Of a stretch of 64,000 bases of DNA, positions 19,127-27,783 are shown piece by piece. The notes below the pieces were generated by a model. The model ran no database searches. It saw only the letters and a list, made by a program, of their open reading frames with translations, and was not told where the DNA came from. A program made the translations under genes and the position numbers. The DNA comes from Acinetobacter radioresistens DSM 6976 = NBRC 102413 = CIP 103788. GTDB lineage: Bacteria; Pseudomonadota; Gammaproteobacteria; Pseudomonadales; Moraxellaceae. Position 1 is the first letter of the stretch, and each line of letters begins with the position of its first letter. The stretch is taken from positions 558,001 to 622,000 of the forward strand of contig NZ_AP019740.1 in NCBI RefSeq assembly GCF_006757745.1, written 5' to 3'.

Positions 19127-19978
19127 ATGAAGCGTATTTTGATCGTGACAGGACAATCCGGTTCAGGAAAATCATCTGCATTGCAGGTTCTTGAAGATTT
19201 GGGTTATTACTGTATCGACAACCTGCCATTGGCATTGCTGACAGAAATTGTTTTAAAATTAGATCGTGAAAATAATCTTGAGCAGCTGGCACTTGGTGTA
19301 GATGTACGTAGTACCCGGGCCGATTTACAAGAATTTGATCAGGTTTTTGAGCAGTTACAACAGCATGGGTCAGTTGATGTCATTTATCTGACTACACAGG
19401 ATCAGGAACTGATTGCGCGATTTAGTGCTTCACGACGTCCGCATCCTTTGGCGAGCCGGTTTAAGAGCCTGAATGAATGTATTCAGGAAGAGAAACAGCT
19501 GCTCATGCCTATTCAGTTTCGTGCCACTGTACATATTGATACGACTGATAAAAGTGTACATGACCTGAAACACACCTTGCTTTCAAAATTGGGCCAAGCT
19601 AACCGTTTAATCCTGATTTTACAGTCATTCGGTTATAAGCATGGCATTCCATTAGATGCAGATTATGTATTTGATGTAAGGCATTTGCCCAACCCGCATT
19701 GGGACCTGGAATTACGCAAGTATTCGGGACTGGATGAGCCGGTAAGAAAATTCCTTGAATCAAGTGATCAACCCAATGAGATGTTCTTGGATATTTACCA
19801 CTTTCTCAACAAGTGGCTCCCGGCCTTTGCCAAAGGCCATCGTCATTATATGACAGTATCGATCGGATGTACGGGTGGGCAACATCGTTCAGTTTATATC
19901 GTGGATAGACTAAAAAAATCGCTTGAGGCACAATGGTCTATTCAGGTCTTACATAGAGAAATGAAGCACTGGTCATGA
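19127..19978 (+). CDS. rapZ: RNase adapter protein RapZ
   Basis: RapZ (283 residues) is a nucleotide-binding protein with an N-terminal P-loop (GQSGSGKS near residues 8-15), Walker-B-like LGVDVRST, and a C-terminal domain with [11 protein letters not shown] and [18 protein letters not shown]. In E. coli it brings the small RNA GlmZ to RNase E and so controls glucosamine-6-phosphate synthase. GlmZ is not known in Acinetobacter, so its target here is open. Its end overlaps the NPr start in ATGA, the same partnership seen in E. coli (rapZ–npr). Confidence 0.94.
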   Translation: MKRILIVTGQSGSGKSSALQVLEDLGYYCIDNLPLALLTEIVLKLDRENNLEQLALGVDVRSTRADLQEFDQVFEQLQQHGSVDVIYLTTQDQELIARFSASRRPHPLASRFKSLNECIQEEKQLLMPIQFRATVHIDTTDKSVHDLKHTLLSKLGQANRLILILQSFGYKHGIPLDADYVFDVRHLPNPHWDLELRKYSGLDEPVRKFLESSDQPNEMFLDIYHFLNKWLPAFAKGHRHYMTVSIGCTGGQHRSVYIVDRLKKSLEAQWSIQVLHREMKHWS

Positions 19979-20244
19979 TTGATACAACAGTTGACGTAAT
20001 TAACAAACTAGGTTTACATGCGCGTGCATCAGGTAAGTTGATTGAGGTTACGACCAAGTTTCGTTCTTCAATTCAGATCGGTAAAAATGATAAACTGATT
20101 GATGCAAAAAATATTATGTCCTTACTCATGCTTGGTGCAGGTAAGGGTACCACTTTGCGAATTGTGATTGACGGTCCGGATGAAGAAAAAGCTTTATCGG
20201 AAATTCAGGCATTATTTGCAGCAAAATTTTATGAGGCTGAATAA
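19975..20244 (+). CDS. npr: HPr-family phosphocarrier NPr (nitrogen PTS)
   Basis: An 89-residue HPr-fold protein. The phosphorylated His15 is in [11 protein letters not shown], and [13 protein letters not shown] replaces the regulatory serine region. It takes phosphate from PtsP and passes it to PtsN in the nitrogen PTS. Overlap with rapZ points to NPr rather than sugar-PTS HPr. In A. baumannii NPr has been linked to the GigA/GigB switch, whose genes are at 55352-56964 in this window. Confidence 0.93.
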   Translation: MIDTTVDVINKLGLHARASGKLIEVTTKFRSSIQIGKNDKLIDAKNIMSLLMLGAGKGTTLRIVIDGPDEEKALSEIQALFAAKFYEAE

Positions 20245-20246
20245 CT

Positions 20247-20783
20247 GTGGCGCGTCGTCCAACACGTTTTACTGAAGAAGACTTTGAAGTTTTAGAGGGA
20301 CGTGCAAGTAAAACTGAACAAAAAAAAGCAGTTCAGCGCATGGCTGCTTTAGGTGCACAACTGGCAGAGCTGCCACGTAAGCAAATTGAGAAGCTGCCGG
20401 TAGAAGAGCGTTTAATAGACGCTTTACTGGAAGTTGAATCAATAACTTCACATGAAGCCCGTCGGCGTCAATTCCAGCGGATCGGTAAGCTGCTGCGTAA
20501 TGAAGATGAAACCATGATTCTCTCTTACCTGACGCCACAGCAAGGTGCAAAAAAACAGGCACAGCTCATGCGTTGGGTAGACCGTATTATTGACCAGGGT
20601 AATCCGGTTATTAATGAGTTTGTAAAACTTTATAATGCTGCTGAACGCCATACTTTACGTCAACATCTGCTGCGAATTCAGCGTGATGTTGCCAAGCAGG
20701 TAAGTGAAGAAGAATTGCTTGAATCTAAAAACAAACTGGTCAACTATATCCAGCAGGTTGCTTTAATCTCGGATCAGAGATAA
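20247..20783 (+). CDS. darP: Ribosome biogenesis factor DarP/YjgA (DUF615)
   Basis: A 178-residue all-helical, charged protein of the DUF615 family, which associates with late 50S precursors and helps mature the peptidyl-transferase centre. Family features include the early RRPTRF, a KLPVEERLIDALLEV stretch, ARRRQFQRIGKLLR and the later ERHTLRQHLLRIQRD. It begins with GTG at 20247, two bases after NPr. Length is close to E. coli YjgA (183). Confidence 0.92.
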   Translation: MARRPTRFTEEDFEVLEGRASKTEQKKAVQRMAALGAQLAELPRKQIEKLPVEERLIDALLEVESITSHEARRRQFQRIGKLLRNEDETMILSYLTPQQGAKKQAQLMRWVDRIIDQGNPVINEFVKLYNAAERHTLRQHLLRIQRDVAKQVSEEELLESKNKLVNYIQQVALISDQR

Positions 20784-20794
20784 CACAGTTAAGC

Positions 20795-20822
20795 AAAAGC
20801 GGTATATATGCCGCTTTTTTAT
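20795..20822 (+). terminator. Terminator after darP
   Basis: AAAAGCGG and CCGCTTTT arms around an AT-rich loop, then six Ts and ATT. It closes the pcnB-to-darP gene run and faces the convergent DUF2789 gene. Confidence 0.88.
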
Positions 20823-20839
20823 TATAATCACTGAATGCA

Positions 20840-21091
20840 TTATAATTTTTTAACTGAATCTTCATGCAGTGATTCATTGAGCTGGTCAATGACAATGGCC
20901 CAGTCATCGTCTGACTTCATGTGTTCCCGAATAAACTGGCTTTGTGCAGTGGTCCAGAAATTAGCTTCACTGATATAGACAGGAGCAGCCAGTTGATGCT
21001 GTTCAATAAATTGAGCAATAGCTGCTTCAGAAGAATCAAGCCCGAGCTGCTGAAATAAATGGGTCATGCGCGTAGTAGTTTTACTGCTCAC
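20840..21091 (-). CDS. DUF2789 family protein
   Basis: An 83-residue protein matching the DUF2789 family: MTHLFQQLGLDSSEAAIAQFIEQH, then EANFWTTAQSQFIREHMKSDDDWA and a final VIDQLNESL. It is soluble, mostly helical and acidic, with no cysteines or signal peptide. The first eight residues could be extra if a later ATG at residue 9 is used, but the first ATG has GGAGAA upstream. Function is unknown; it stands alone. Confidence 0.8.
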   Translation of the reverse strand: MSSKTTTRMTHLFQQLGLDSSEAAIAQFIEQHQLAAPVYISEANFWTTAQSQFIREHMKSDDDWAIVIDQLNESLHEDSVKKL

Positions 21092-21209
21092 TGCTATTCT
21101 CCTTATGTAAATAGGATTTTTATAGTATTTAAAATAATGAAATAGATAAAGTTTAATAATTTATCTAACTTGCTATGTATATAACTATATAGAGATTTAT
21201 ATCTTTACT

Positions 21210-21632
21210 TCAAGAATGGGATAAAAGCTGCAACGTTCGCTGATCTTCAGCTCCCTGAAAATATTTGTCTAGCAAAACTTGAAATAAAGGATTTTTGTGC
21301 TCACTGGCTCTCTTGAACAGTGTTAAAGAGGATTTTAATTTCATGTCATCAGGCGAGCCGAAAATTATATGAATATCTGTTTCAGATAAGTCAGCTAGAA
21401 CTTGGCAGAGTTCCAGATAACGCTGGCCCAAAATTGGATGACGCAGAAAAGCTTGGGCTTCTTCCAGGTTATTGATACCGTAATAGGTCGCGGCATGGCT
21501 ATGCCCTAATCCTTTAAGCTGTGGAAAGATAAACCACATCCAGTGGCTGCGCTTATGTCCGGTTCTAAGCTCATCCAGTGCTTGATTATAATATTGTGCC
21601 TGAGCTTGTATAAAACGGTTTAAATCCGCCAT
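21210..21632 (-). CDS. DUF1810 family protein
   Basis: A 140-residue protein of the DUF1810 family. Signatures are DLNRFIQAQ at the start, GHKRSHWMWFIFPQLKGLG, then YYGI.NLEEAQAFLRHPILGQRYLELC and DDMKLKSSLTLF. DUF1810 proteins are structurally related to the NADAR (N-glycosidase) group, but a catalytic role for this subfamily is not established. GGAG (AGGAGTAAG) lies ahead of the ATG. It follows the acyl-CoA synthetase gene in the same direction, 77 bases downstream. Confidence 0.85.
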   Translation of the reverse strand: MADLNRFIQAQAQYYNQALDELRTGHKRSHWMWFIFPQLKGLGHSHAATYYGINNLEEAQAFLRHPILGQRYLELCQVLADLSETDIHIIFGSPDDMKLKSSLTLFKRASEHKNPLFQVLLDKYFQGAEDQRTLQLLSHS

Positions 21633-21709
21633 TTTACTTACTCCTATTTTTAATGGAAGCCAGCAGTTAAGCTGGCTGGTATGGAGTACGTCATTTAGAA
21701 TTGGCTATT

Positions 21710-23353
21710 TTAGCCAAATTCACCTACTGAGCGCTCCTTGGCCCATTCACGTAAAATAAATTTTTGCAATTTTCCGGTGGAGGTCTTCGGAATATCAGTG
21801 ATGATGATCTCTTTAGGCACCTTGAAGCGGGCTAGTCCCTGTTTACAGTGTTCAGTAAGTTCTTCCGCAGAAATACTTATACCCTCTTTTAACTCCACAA
21901 AAGCACAGGGTACTTCCTGCCAGCGTGGGTCCGGTTTGGCAACTACTGCAGCAGTTAGCACTGCCGGATGCTGATAAAGCACCTCTTCAACCTCAAGTGA
22001 TGAAATATTTTCTCCGCCCGAAATAATTACATCCTTGGCACGATCAGTAATCTTGGCATAGCCATCAGGCTGACATACGGCGAGATCACCGGTATGGAAC
22101 CAGCCCCCTTTAAACGCCTCTGCTGTTGCTTCCGGATTTTTTAAATAACCCTTCATGACAATATTACCGCGGAACATGATTTCCCCCATGCTCTGTCCAT
22201 CATTTGGCACAGGTAGCATGGTTTCTGGGTCAAGTACCTTCATACCATCTTGAAGCGGATATGGAACACCTTGACGTGAATGTAATTGTGCCTGCTCCTG
22301 TATGGTCAGGTCACTCCAGCCTGCCTGTGATGCACAAAGTGCAGATGGGCCATAAGTTTCTGTCAATCCGTAAACATGCGTAACATTGATACCAATATTA
22401 CGCATGCCTTCAATAATTGCAGCAGGTGGCGCAGCACCAGCCACCATGACTTCAACGCGATGATCAAAATAAGTTCGTTTCTCTGCTGGTGTATTGATCA
22501 GCATGGAAAGCACGATTGGAGCTCCACAGAAATAATCCACCTTATGCTCGGCAATCAGTTTAAAGATCAGTTCTGGGTCAACTTTGCGCAGGCAGACATT
22601 GGTCCCACCATTTGCTGCCATGGTCCAGGCAAAACACCAGCCATTACAGTGAAATAAGGGCAGGGTCCATAAATACGTTGCACGTGGCGTCATGCCACAG
22701 GCAATGATATTACTTGCAGCATTGATATACGCACCGCGATGATGATAAACCACTCCCTTGGGGTTGCCGGTAGTGCCTGAGGTATAGTTCAGACTAATAG
22801 CATCCCATTCATCTTGCGGTAGATGCCATTCAAAATCAGCATTGCCTTCAGTCAGCCAGTCTTCATATTCAATTTCACCAATGGGTGCATTAAAGCAGTT
22901 TTCATATTCGGCATCATCCACATCAATGACATAAATATCTTGTGAAACCAGTCCCAGCGCTTCTTTTGCTAAAGTAGAAAACTCAGGGTCGACCAGTAAA
23001 ACTTTACTCTCTGCATGTTCGAGCATAAACGCTAAGGTTTTGGCATCCAGGCGGGTATTTAAGGTGTTCAGAACTGCCCCTGCCATTGGTACAGCAAAAT
23101 GTGCCTCAATCATCGCAGGCACATTTGGCAAAAGCGCCGATACAGTATCGTTTTTCTGGATACCCAGCTTTTGCAGCTGATCGGCAAACTGCCGACAGCG
23201 CTGATAGGTTTCCCGCCAGCTAATCTGGCGTGAACCATGAATAATCGCTGCCTGATGAGGGTAGATATATGCCGCACGTTCTAGATAACGTAGAGGGGAA
23301 AGTGCCACGAAATTTGCAGGGGTGCGCGGTAATTCATCATAAGCACTCACCAT
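21710..23353 (-). CDS. Acyl-CoA synthetase (AMP-forming, short/medium-chain type)
   Basis: A 547-residue ANL-superfamily ligase that activates a carboxylic acid to an acyl-adenylate and then to an acyl-CoA. Motifs are YTSGTTGNPKGVVYHH (ATP-binding P-loop), VYGLTETYG, GWFHTGDLAV, the hinge KITDRAKDVIISGGENIS, and the catalytic lysine in KTSTGKLQKF. The sequence resembles the DmdB / medium-chain ligase branch rather than acetyl-CoA synthetase or FadD. Its substrate cannot be fixed by reading. GGGAGTT lies before the ATG. TTGGCTA/TAGCCAA arms flank the stop codon but no T run follows. Confidence 0.88.
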   Translation of the reverse strand: MVSAYDELPRTPANFVALSPLRYLERAAYIYPHQAAIIHGSRQISWRETYQRCRQFADQLQKLGIQKNDTVSALLPNVPAMIEAHFAVPMAGAVLNTLNTRLDAKTLAFMLEHAESKVLLVDPEFSTLAKEALGLVSQDIYVIDVDDAEYENCFNAPIGEIEYEDWLTEGNADFEWHLPQDEWDAISLNYTSGTTGNPKGVVYHHRGAYINAASNIIACGMTPRATYLWTLPLFHCNGWCFAWTMAANGGTNVCLRKVDPELIFKLIAEHKVDYFCGAPIVLSMLINTPAEKRTYFDHRVEVMVAGAAPPAAIIEGMRNIGINVTHVYGLTETYGPSALCASQAGWSDLTIQEQAQLHSRQGVPYPLQDGMKVLDPETMLPVPNDGQSMGEIMFRGNIVMKGYLKNPEATAEAFKGGWFHTGDLAVCQPDGYAKITDRAKDVIISGGENISSLEVEEVLYQHPAVLTAAVVAKPDPRWQEVPCAFVELKEGISISAEELTEHCKQGLARFKVPKEIIITDIPKTSTGKLQKFILREWAKERSVGEFG

Positions 23354-23744
23354 TTTTATAACTCCCTTTCATCATTGTTTTATTCTTTCAGTTTATGAAA
23401 AGATAGGTCTTTCAGGTCCAGACTTCATTTATGCTTTAGTCTTAGTTTCTGTTTAATTACTATATAAATCAAATATTTAATTTTGATTCTAAAACTAAGA
23501 TATTATTCTTTCAAATTATGGTGAAAGCTGTTTTGTAGGTTCAGTTCATTATGTACAATAAACTAAATCACTCACAACACAGGATTTTATCGTTTTTGCT
23601 GTTTCTTCATAAAGCCAAGACGTGTAAAATTCTTAACGAAATTTGTTCTATCCACCGTTTTTATATTTTTGAGGTTTTCCTCGATCATAATCTCGCGGTG
23701 AAATGCCCTATGGTACGGGGCATCACTCCTTAAGGATTCATTTT
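23354..23744. other. Divergent intergenic region before thrS
   Basis: About 390 bases between the acyl-CoA synthetase start (minus) and the thrS start (plus). It must hold both promoters, but no close match to -35/-10 boxes stands out. Its last 80 bases hold the two stem-loops proposed as the thrS operator. A short open frame at 23551-23733 has no ribosome binding site and I do not call it a gene. Confidence 0.6.
23669..23723 (+). promoter_or_regulatory. Candidate thrS translational operator with a tRNA-Thr anticodon-arm mimic
   Basis: The thrS leader RNA can form a stem at 23703-23709 / 23717-23723 (ATGCCC with GGGCAT, plus an inner T·G pair). The 7-base loop 23710-23716 reads ATGGTAC. Laid over a tRNA anticodon loop this gives U at position 33, GGU at 34-36 (a threonine anticodon) and A at 37. 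A second stem-loop, TTGAGG / CCTCGA with a TTTT loop, lies upstream at 23669-23684. The Shine-Dalgarno AAGGA starts at 23732. E. coli ThrRS represses its own mRNA by binding a similar pair of stem-loops. Function here is inferred. Confidence 0.6.
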
Positions 23745-25667
23745 ATGCCAATTATCACGTTGCCAAACGGCGATCAAAAACAGTTTGATCAAGCTGTTTC
23801 TGTTATGGACGTTGCCCAAAGCATTGGACCCGGGCTTGCAAAAAATACAGTTGCCGGTCGTGTAAACGGTCAACTGGTTGATGCTTCTGACCTCATTACA
23901 GAAGATGCAACCTTGCAAATCATTACTCCGAAAGATGAAGAAGGCGTCGAGATTATCCGTCATTCTTGCGCACATTTAGTGGGTCATGCAGTTAAGCAGC
24001 TGTTTCCAGAAGCAAAAATGGTGATTGGTCCGGTCATTGAAGAAGGTTTCTACTACGACATCTGGATGCCACGTCCGTTTACTCTGGATGATATGGCAGC
24101 GATTGAAGAGCGTATGAAAAAGCTCATCGATCAGGATTATGATGTCATCAAGAAAATGACCCCCCGTGATGAAGTAATTGCTGAATTTACTGCACGCGGA
24201 GAAGAGTATAAATTACGTCTGATTGCAGACATGCCAGAAGAAACCCAGATGGGGCTGTATTATCATCAGGACTATCTGGATATGTGCCGTGGACCACATG
24301 TACCTAATACCAAATTCTTGAAATCATTCAAACTGACTAAAATCTCTGGCGCTTACTGGCGTGGAGATGCCAAGAATGAACAGCTGCAACGTATCTATGG
24401 TACTGCATGGGCAGACAAGAAACAGCTTGCGGCTTATATCAAGCGTATTGAAGAAGCTGAAAAGCGTGATCACCGTAAAATCGGTAAAGCGCTCGATCTG
24501 TTCCATATGCAGGAAGAGGCACCAGGCATGGTGTTCTGGCACCCGAATGGCTGGACTATTTACCAGGTTCTTGAGCAGTACATGCGTAAAGTACAGCAGG
24601 ATAATGGCTATCTAGAAATCAAGACTCCACAGATTGTAGACTTTACACTCTGGGAAAAATCGGGTCATGCGGCTAACTATGCCGACAATATGTTTACGAC
24701 CCACTCTGAAAGCCGTAACTATGCCGTAAAGCCAATGAACTGCCCATGTCATGTTCAGGTGTTTAATCAGGGCCTGAAATCTTATCGTGACCTGCCGATC
24801 CGTCTGGCTGAATTTGGTTCGTGCCACCGTAACGAGCCGTCTGGTTCACTTCATGGTATTATGCGTGTTCGCGGCTTTACTCAAGATGATGCACATATCT
24901 TCTGTACCAAAGAGCAGATCGGGCCTGAAGTTGCAGACTTCATCAAATTGACTCTGGACGTCTATAAAGATTTCGGTTTTGAAGATGTACAGATGAAGCT
25001 GTCTACACGTCCAGAAAAGCGTGTAGGTGATGATGCACTTTGGGACATGGCTGAAAAATCTCTGGCAGATGCACTTGATGCGGCAGGTTTAGAATGGGAG
25101 CTGCAGCCGGGTGAGGGTGCATTCTATGGTCCGAAGATTGAATTCTCACTGAAAGACTGCTTAGGCCGTGTCTGGCAATGTGGTACAATCCAGTGTGACT
25201 TTAATTTACCAGAACGTTTAGATGCTTCATTTGTGACTGAAGATAATGAACGTGATCAGCCGGTTATGTTACATCGTGCAATTCTTGGCAGTTTTGAACG
25301 TTTTATTGGTATACTTATTGAACATTATGCGGGCTTTATGCCGCCTTGGCTTGCGCCAGTTCAAGCATGTGTCATGAACATTACCGATTCTCAGGCACAG
25401 GCCTGCGAGCAGGTAGTGGCCAAACTCAAGGAAAACGGAATTCGTGCAATTTCTGACTTGAGAAATGAGAAAATCGGCTTTAAGATTCGTGAACGTACAC
25501 TTGAGCGCATTCCCTACTTGCTGGTTTTAGGTGATCGGGAAGTAGAGGAAGGTACGGTCAACGTGCGTACCCGCTCAGGAAAAAATTTAGGTACTATGTC
25601 TATTGATGCCTTCAATGACTTAGTGAAAGTAGCCGTAGCCGAACGCGGCCGGTATATTGTGGAGTAA
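23745..25667 (+). CDS. thrS: Threonyl-tRNA synthetase
   Basis: ThrRS (640 residues, E. coli 642) charges tRNA-Thr. Domains are an N-terminal TGS domain (1-62), the editing domain with the HxxxH-type site [11 protein letters not shown] and CRGPHVPNT, the class II catalytic core with MNCPCH (zinc Cys), [19 protein letters not shown], and [16 protein letters not shown], and the anticodon-binding domain. The frame opens at 23703, but the ATG at 23745 has AAGGA eight bases upstream and begins the family N-terminus MPIITLPNG. infC follows after five bases, as in E. coli. Confidence 0.97.
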   Translation: MPIITLPNGDQKQFDQAVSVMDVAQSIGPGLAKNTVAGRVNGQLVDASDLITEDATLQIITPKDEEGVEIIRHSCAHLVGHAVKQLFPEAKMVIGPVIEEGFYYDIWMPRPFTLDDMAAIEERMKKLIDQDYDVIKKMTPRDEVIAEFTARGEEYKLRLIADMPEETQMGLYYHQDYLDMCRGPHVPNTKFLKSFKLTKISGAYWRGDAKNEQLQRIYGTAWADKKQLAAYIKRIEEAEKRDHRKIGKALDLFHMQEEAPGMVFWHPNGWTIYQVLEQYMRKVQQDNGYLEIKTPQIVDFTLWEKSGHAANYADNMFTTHSESRNYAVKPMNCPCHVQVFNQGLKSYRDLPIRLAEFGSCHRNEPSGSLHGIMRVRGFTQDDAHIFCTKEQIGPEVADFIKLTLDVYKDFGFEDVQMKLSTRPEKRVGDDALWDMAEKSLADALDAAGLEWELQPGEGAFYGPKIEFSLKDCLGRVWQCGTIQCDFNLPERLDASFVTEDNERDQPVMLHRAILGSFERFIGILIEHYAGFMPPWLAPVQACVMNITDSQAQACEQVVAKLKENGIRAISDLRNEKIGFKIRERTLERIPYLLVLGDREVEEGTVNVRTRSGKNLGTMSIDAFNDLVKVAVAERGRYIVE

Positions 25668-25672
25668 TAAAG

Positions 25673-26224
25673 ATTAAACAGCCTGACCGTAACCAGCAAC
25701 AAGGTGCTAAGAGTAACCGTCCTGCCATTAATGACGAGATCCGTGCGAAAGAAGTACGCCTCGTTGCTGCGGATGGTGAACAAAAAGGAATCGTTTCACT
25801 TGCTGAAGCGTTGCGTGCTGCAGAAGAATCAGATCTTGACCTGGTCGAGATCGTTGCTAATGCAGAACCGCCTGTTTGTAAAATCATGGATTACAACAAG
25901 CACTTGTTTGACCTAAAGCAAAAGCAAAAAGATGCAAAGAAAAAACAGCATCAGGTGCAAGTCAAAGAGATCAAGTTGCGTCCAGCTACTGATGTTGGTG
26001 ATTACCAAGTTAAATTGCGTGCAATTATCAAGTTCTTGGAAGAAGGAAATAAAGTAAAGATTACTTTACGTTTCCGTGGCCGTGAAATGGCTCATCAGCA
26101 ACTTGGTTTGGCTCAATTGCAAAAGATTGAAGCAGATGTCGCTGAAATTGGTGTAGTTGAACAGGCACCAAAAATGGAAGGCCGTCAAATGGGTATGTTA
26201 CTTGGACCGAAAAAGAAAAAGTAA
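25673..26224 (+). CDS. infC: Translation initiation factor IF-3 (AUU start)
   Basis: IF-3 (183 residues) keeps 30S subunits free and checks the start codon. Its reading frame extends upstream of the first ATG (25811) to an ATT at 25673, eight bases after GGAG. AUU is the start codon of infC in E. coli and many bacteria, where IF-3 discriminates against it to control its own level. The N-terminal domain has [13 protein letters not shown], the linker is the lysine-rich stretch after [20 protein letters not shown], and the C-terminal domain has [15 protein letters not shown] and [12 protein letters not shown]. Starting at 25811 would remove a third of the N-terminal domain. Confidence 0.96.
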   Translation: MKQPDRNQQQGAKSNRPAINDEIRAKEVRLVAADGEQKGIVSLAEALRAAEESDLDLVEIVANAEPPVCKIMDYNKHLFDLKQKQKDAKKKQHQVQVKEIKLRPATDVGDYQVKLRAIIKFLEEGNKVKITLRFRGREMAHQQLGLAQLQKIEADVAEIGVVEQAPKMEGRQMGMLLGPKKKK

Positions 26225-26236
26225 TTATCTCATATC

Positions 26237-26267
26237 AAAAAGCACCGCGAATGCGGTGCTTTTTTAT
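26237..26267 (+). terminator. Terminator after infC
   Basis: AAAAAGCACCGC / GCGGTGCTTTTTT hairpin with a short loop and a T run, 12 bases after the stop. It shows that infC is not co-transcribed with rpmI-rplT here. Confidence 0.92.
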
Positions 26268-26290
26268 TGAAGAGTTAAAAATCTAACCCT

Positions 26291-26767
26291 TTATTCTTGA
26301 GAAGCAGGAATCTCATAGACTTTGCCAGCTTCACTTTCATTAGCTTTACGGCCAATTGCAATCTGGCGTGGCAGTTTCTCTTCAGGCACAATTCGCTGCA
26401 ATTCGATGATCAATAAGCCATCTTCGTAATCAGCTTGTTGTACTTCAATATGCTCGTCCAGACGTAATGAAAGCTTGAAGGAACGACGTGCAATCCCTTT
26501 ATGCAGGTACTCAACACTATGATCACCTGTTTCATTGTCTGGCTTGCCGGTAATAGTCAGAACCCGGTTTTCCAGATTAATCGCCAATTCCTGCTGTTTA
26601 AAACCGGCAGTTGCCACCACAATACGGTACTGATTATCGCCCAGCTTTTCAATATTGTAAGGTGGATAGTTCGGTGCCTCACTTTGCATGGCGTAGTCGA
26701 ATAAATCATTTAAACGGTCAAAACCAATACTACGACGGAAGAGTGGACTAAGGCTTACGCTACTCAT
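26291..26767 (-). CDS. Small heat-shock protein, Hsp20/IbpA family
   Basis: A 158-residue small heat-shock chaperone that holds unfolded proteins. The N-terminus (SLSPLFRRSIGFDRLNDLFDYA) resembles E. coli IbpA/IbpB. The alpha-crystallin domain covers about residues 36-130 with YNIEKLGDNQYRIVVATAGF, LTITGKP and the family LDEHIEV..YEDGLLIIELQR end. The C-terminal tail lacks a clear IxI motif apart from ‘IAIGRK’. The start codon lies 8 bases after a perfect AGGAGG, which is sequestered in the leader structure described next. Probably induced by heat. Confidence 0.93.
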   Translation of the reverse strand: MSSVSLSPLFRRSIGFDRLNDLFDYAMQSEAPNYPPYNIEKLGDNQYRIVVATAGFKQQELAINLENRVLTITGKPDNETGDHSVEYLHKGIARRSFKLSLRLDEHIEVQQADYEDGLLIIELQRIVPEEKLPRQIAIGRKANESEAGKVYEIPASQE

Positions 26768-26775
26768 TGATATAA

Positions 26776-26870
26776 CCTCCTGATGAGTTCAGCAAAGTTG
26801 TATAAACAAGAACTACTGTTACGCTTGGCATCAACAGTAATTACCAGCAATATCCGGAAGATCATTGCTG
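26776..26870 (-). promoter_or_regulatory. ROSE-type RNA thermometer in the hsp20 leader (candidate)
   Basis: In the minus-strand RNA, UUUGCUGA (26796-26789) pairs with UCAGGAGG (26783-26776) around a 5-base loop. This hides the Shine-Dalgarno and gives the ROSE pattern: UUGCU opposite AGGA with a G·G mismatch and weak U·G pairs. Two more hairpins lie upstream: ACTGTT/AACAGT (26838-26815) and a 7-bp CAGCAAT/ATTGCTG stem with an inner ATC/GAT (26870-26845). The multi-hairpin leader before an Hsp20 gene is the standard ROSE layout. Melting is inferred, not shown. Confidence 0.65.
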
Positions 26871-26876
26871 TACTAG

Positions 26877-26906
26877 ATATATCGGTATGCCAGTAAAAAA
26901 ATCAAG
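26877..26906 (-). promoter_or_regulatory. Possible heat-shock (sigma-32) promoter of hsp20
   Basis: On the minus strand, CTTGAT (26906-26901 region) is followed after about 15 bases by CCGATAT. This is a partial match to the sigma-32 boxes CTTGAA and CCCCATNT, placed just upstream of the proposed thermometer leader. Confidence 0.35.
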
Positions 26907-27094
26907 AGAGATTTTTTTAAAAAATTCTCAAATCTCTTGCTATGAGAATTTGTGCACTTTAAATAGGGTTGTTTTAGTCATAAACTTCAACGTTTTAATG
27001 GTGCAGTCACAGAAGTTATTTATAAAACTGTGTTATAAAGACAGATATAATGCGTTTGTTCATGACAATAACTATAGCAGTGAAAGGATAACAA

Positions 27095-27712
27095 ATGATT
27101 GATCTGTATTATTGGGCTACGCCAAATGGCCATAAGATTACGATTGCCCTTGAAGAAATGGAGCTGGATTATCAGATTTTTCCGATCAATATTATGGAAA
27201 ATGACCAGTTTCAGCCAGACTTTTTGAAAATTTCTCCTAACAATAAAATTCCGGCAATTGTTGATCAGGATGGGCCACGTGGTGAACCTATTTCTGTTTT
27301 TGAATCAGGCGCAATTTTGCAATATTTAGGTCGCAAAACAGGCCTTTTCTATTCACAGGATGAGCAGGAACGGGTAGAGGTTGAACAATGGTTAATGTGG
27401 CAAATGGGCGGACTTGGCCCGATGCTTGGGCAAAATCATCATTTTAGCCGTTTTGCGCCGGAAAAAATTCCATATGCCATAGAGCGCTATCTAAATGAAA
27501 CAAAGCGCTTGTATAGCGTATTAAACAAACAGCTCATCGGCCAAAAATTTGTAGCTGGGGAGTACTCTATTGCAGATATGGCAATTTTACCCTGGATTTT
27601 ACGCTATGAATGGCAGGGAATTCAGTTAGAAGACTATCCATATGTGAAAGAATATGTAGAGCGCCTAACAGCACGTCCTGCCATACAGCGGGCTTTATCT
27701 ATTCAGCTTTAA
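27095..27712 (+). CDS. Glutathione S-transferase family protein (YfcG/Nu-class-like)
   Basis: A 205-residue GST-fold protein. The thioredoxin-like N-terminal domain begins DLYYWATPNGHKITIALEE, with the TPNG loop that binds glutathione in Nu-class enzymes such as E. coli YfcG. Then NNKIPAIVD (cis-Pro) and FESGAILQYL follow. The helical C-terminal domain holds WLMWQMGGLGPMLGQNHHF and the SIADMAILPW N-capping motif. YfcG-type proteins reduce disulfides with glutathione. AAAGGATAACAA lies before the ATG. It stands alone; the next gene is 71 bases on. Confidence 0.88.
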   Translation: MIDLYYWATPNGHKITIALEEMELDYQIFPINIMENDQFQPDFLKISPNNKIPAIVDQDGPRGEPISVFESGAILQYLGRKTGLFYSQDEQERVEVEQWLMWQMGGLGPMLGQNHHFSRFAPEKIPYAIERYLNETKRLYSVLNKQLIGQKFVAGEYSIADMAILPWILRYEWQGIQLEDYPYVKEYVERLTARPAIQRALSIQL

Positions 27713-27783
27713 TTTATTGTAGAGTAGATAACCCAGCCATAGAGACAGTTTATACTTCAGTCCTTATCTGGGACTGATCTTCA

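Noticed and set aside
21657..21717. Two hairpins after the acyl-CoA synthetase gene (AGCCAGC/GCTGGCT and TTGGCTA/TAGCCAA)
   Set aside because: Neither is followed by a T run, so I do not call them intrinsic terminators.
23551..23733. 60-codon frame upstream of thrS
   Set aside because: No ribosome binding site, and it overlaps the proposed operator structure. I considered a leader peptide, but it has no run of Thr codons.
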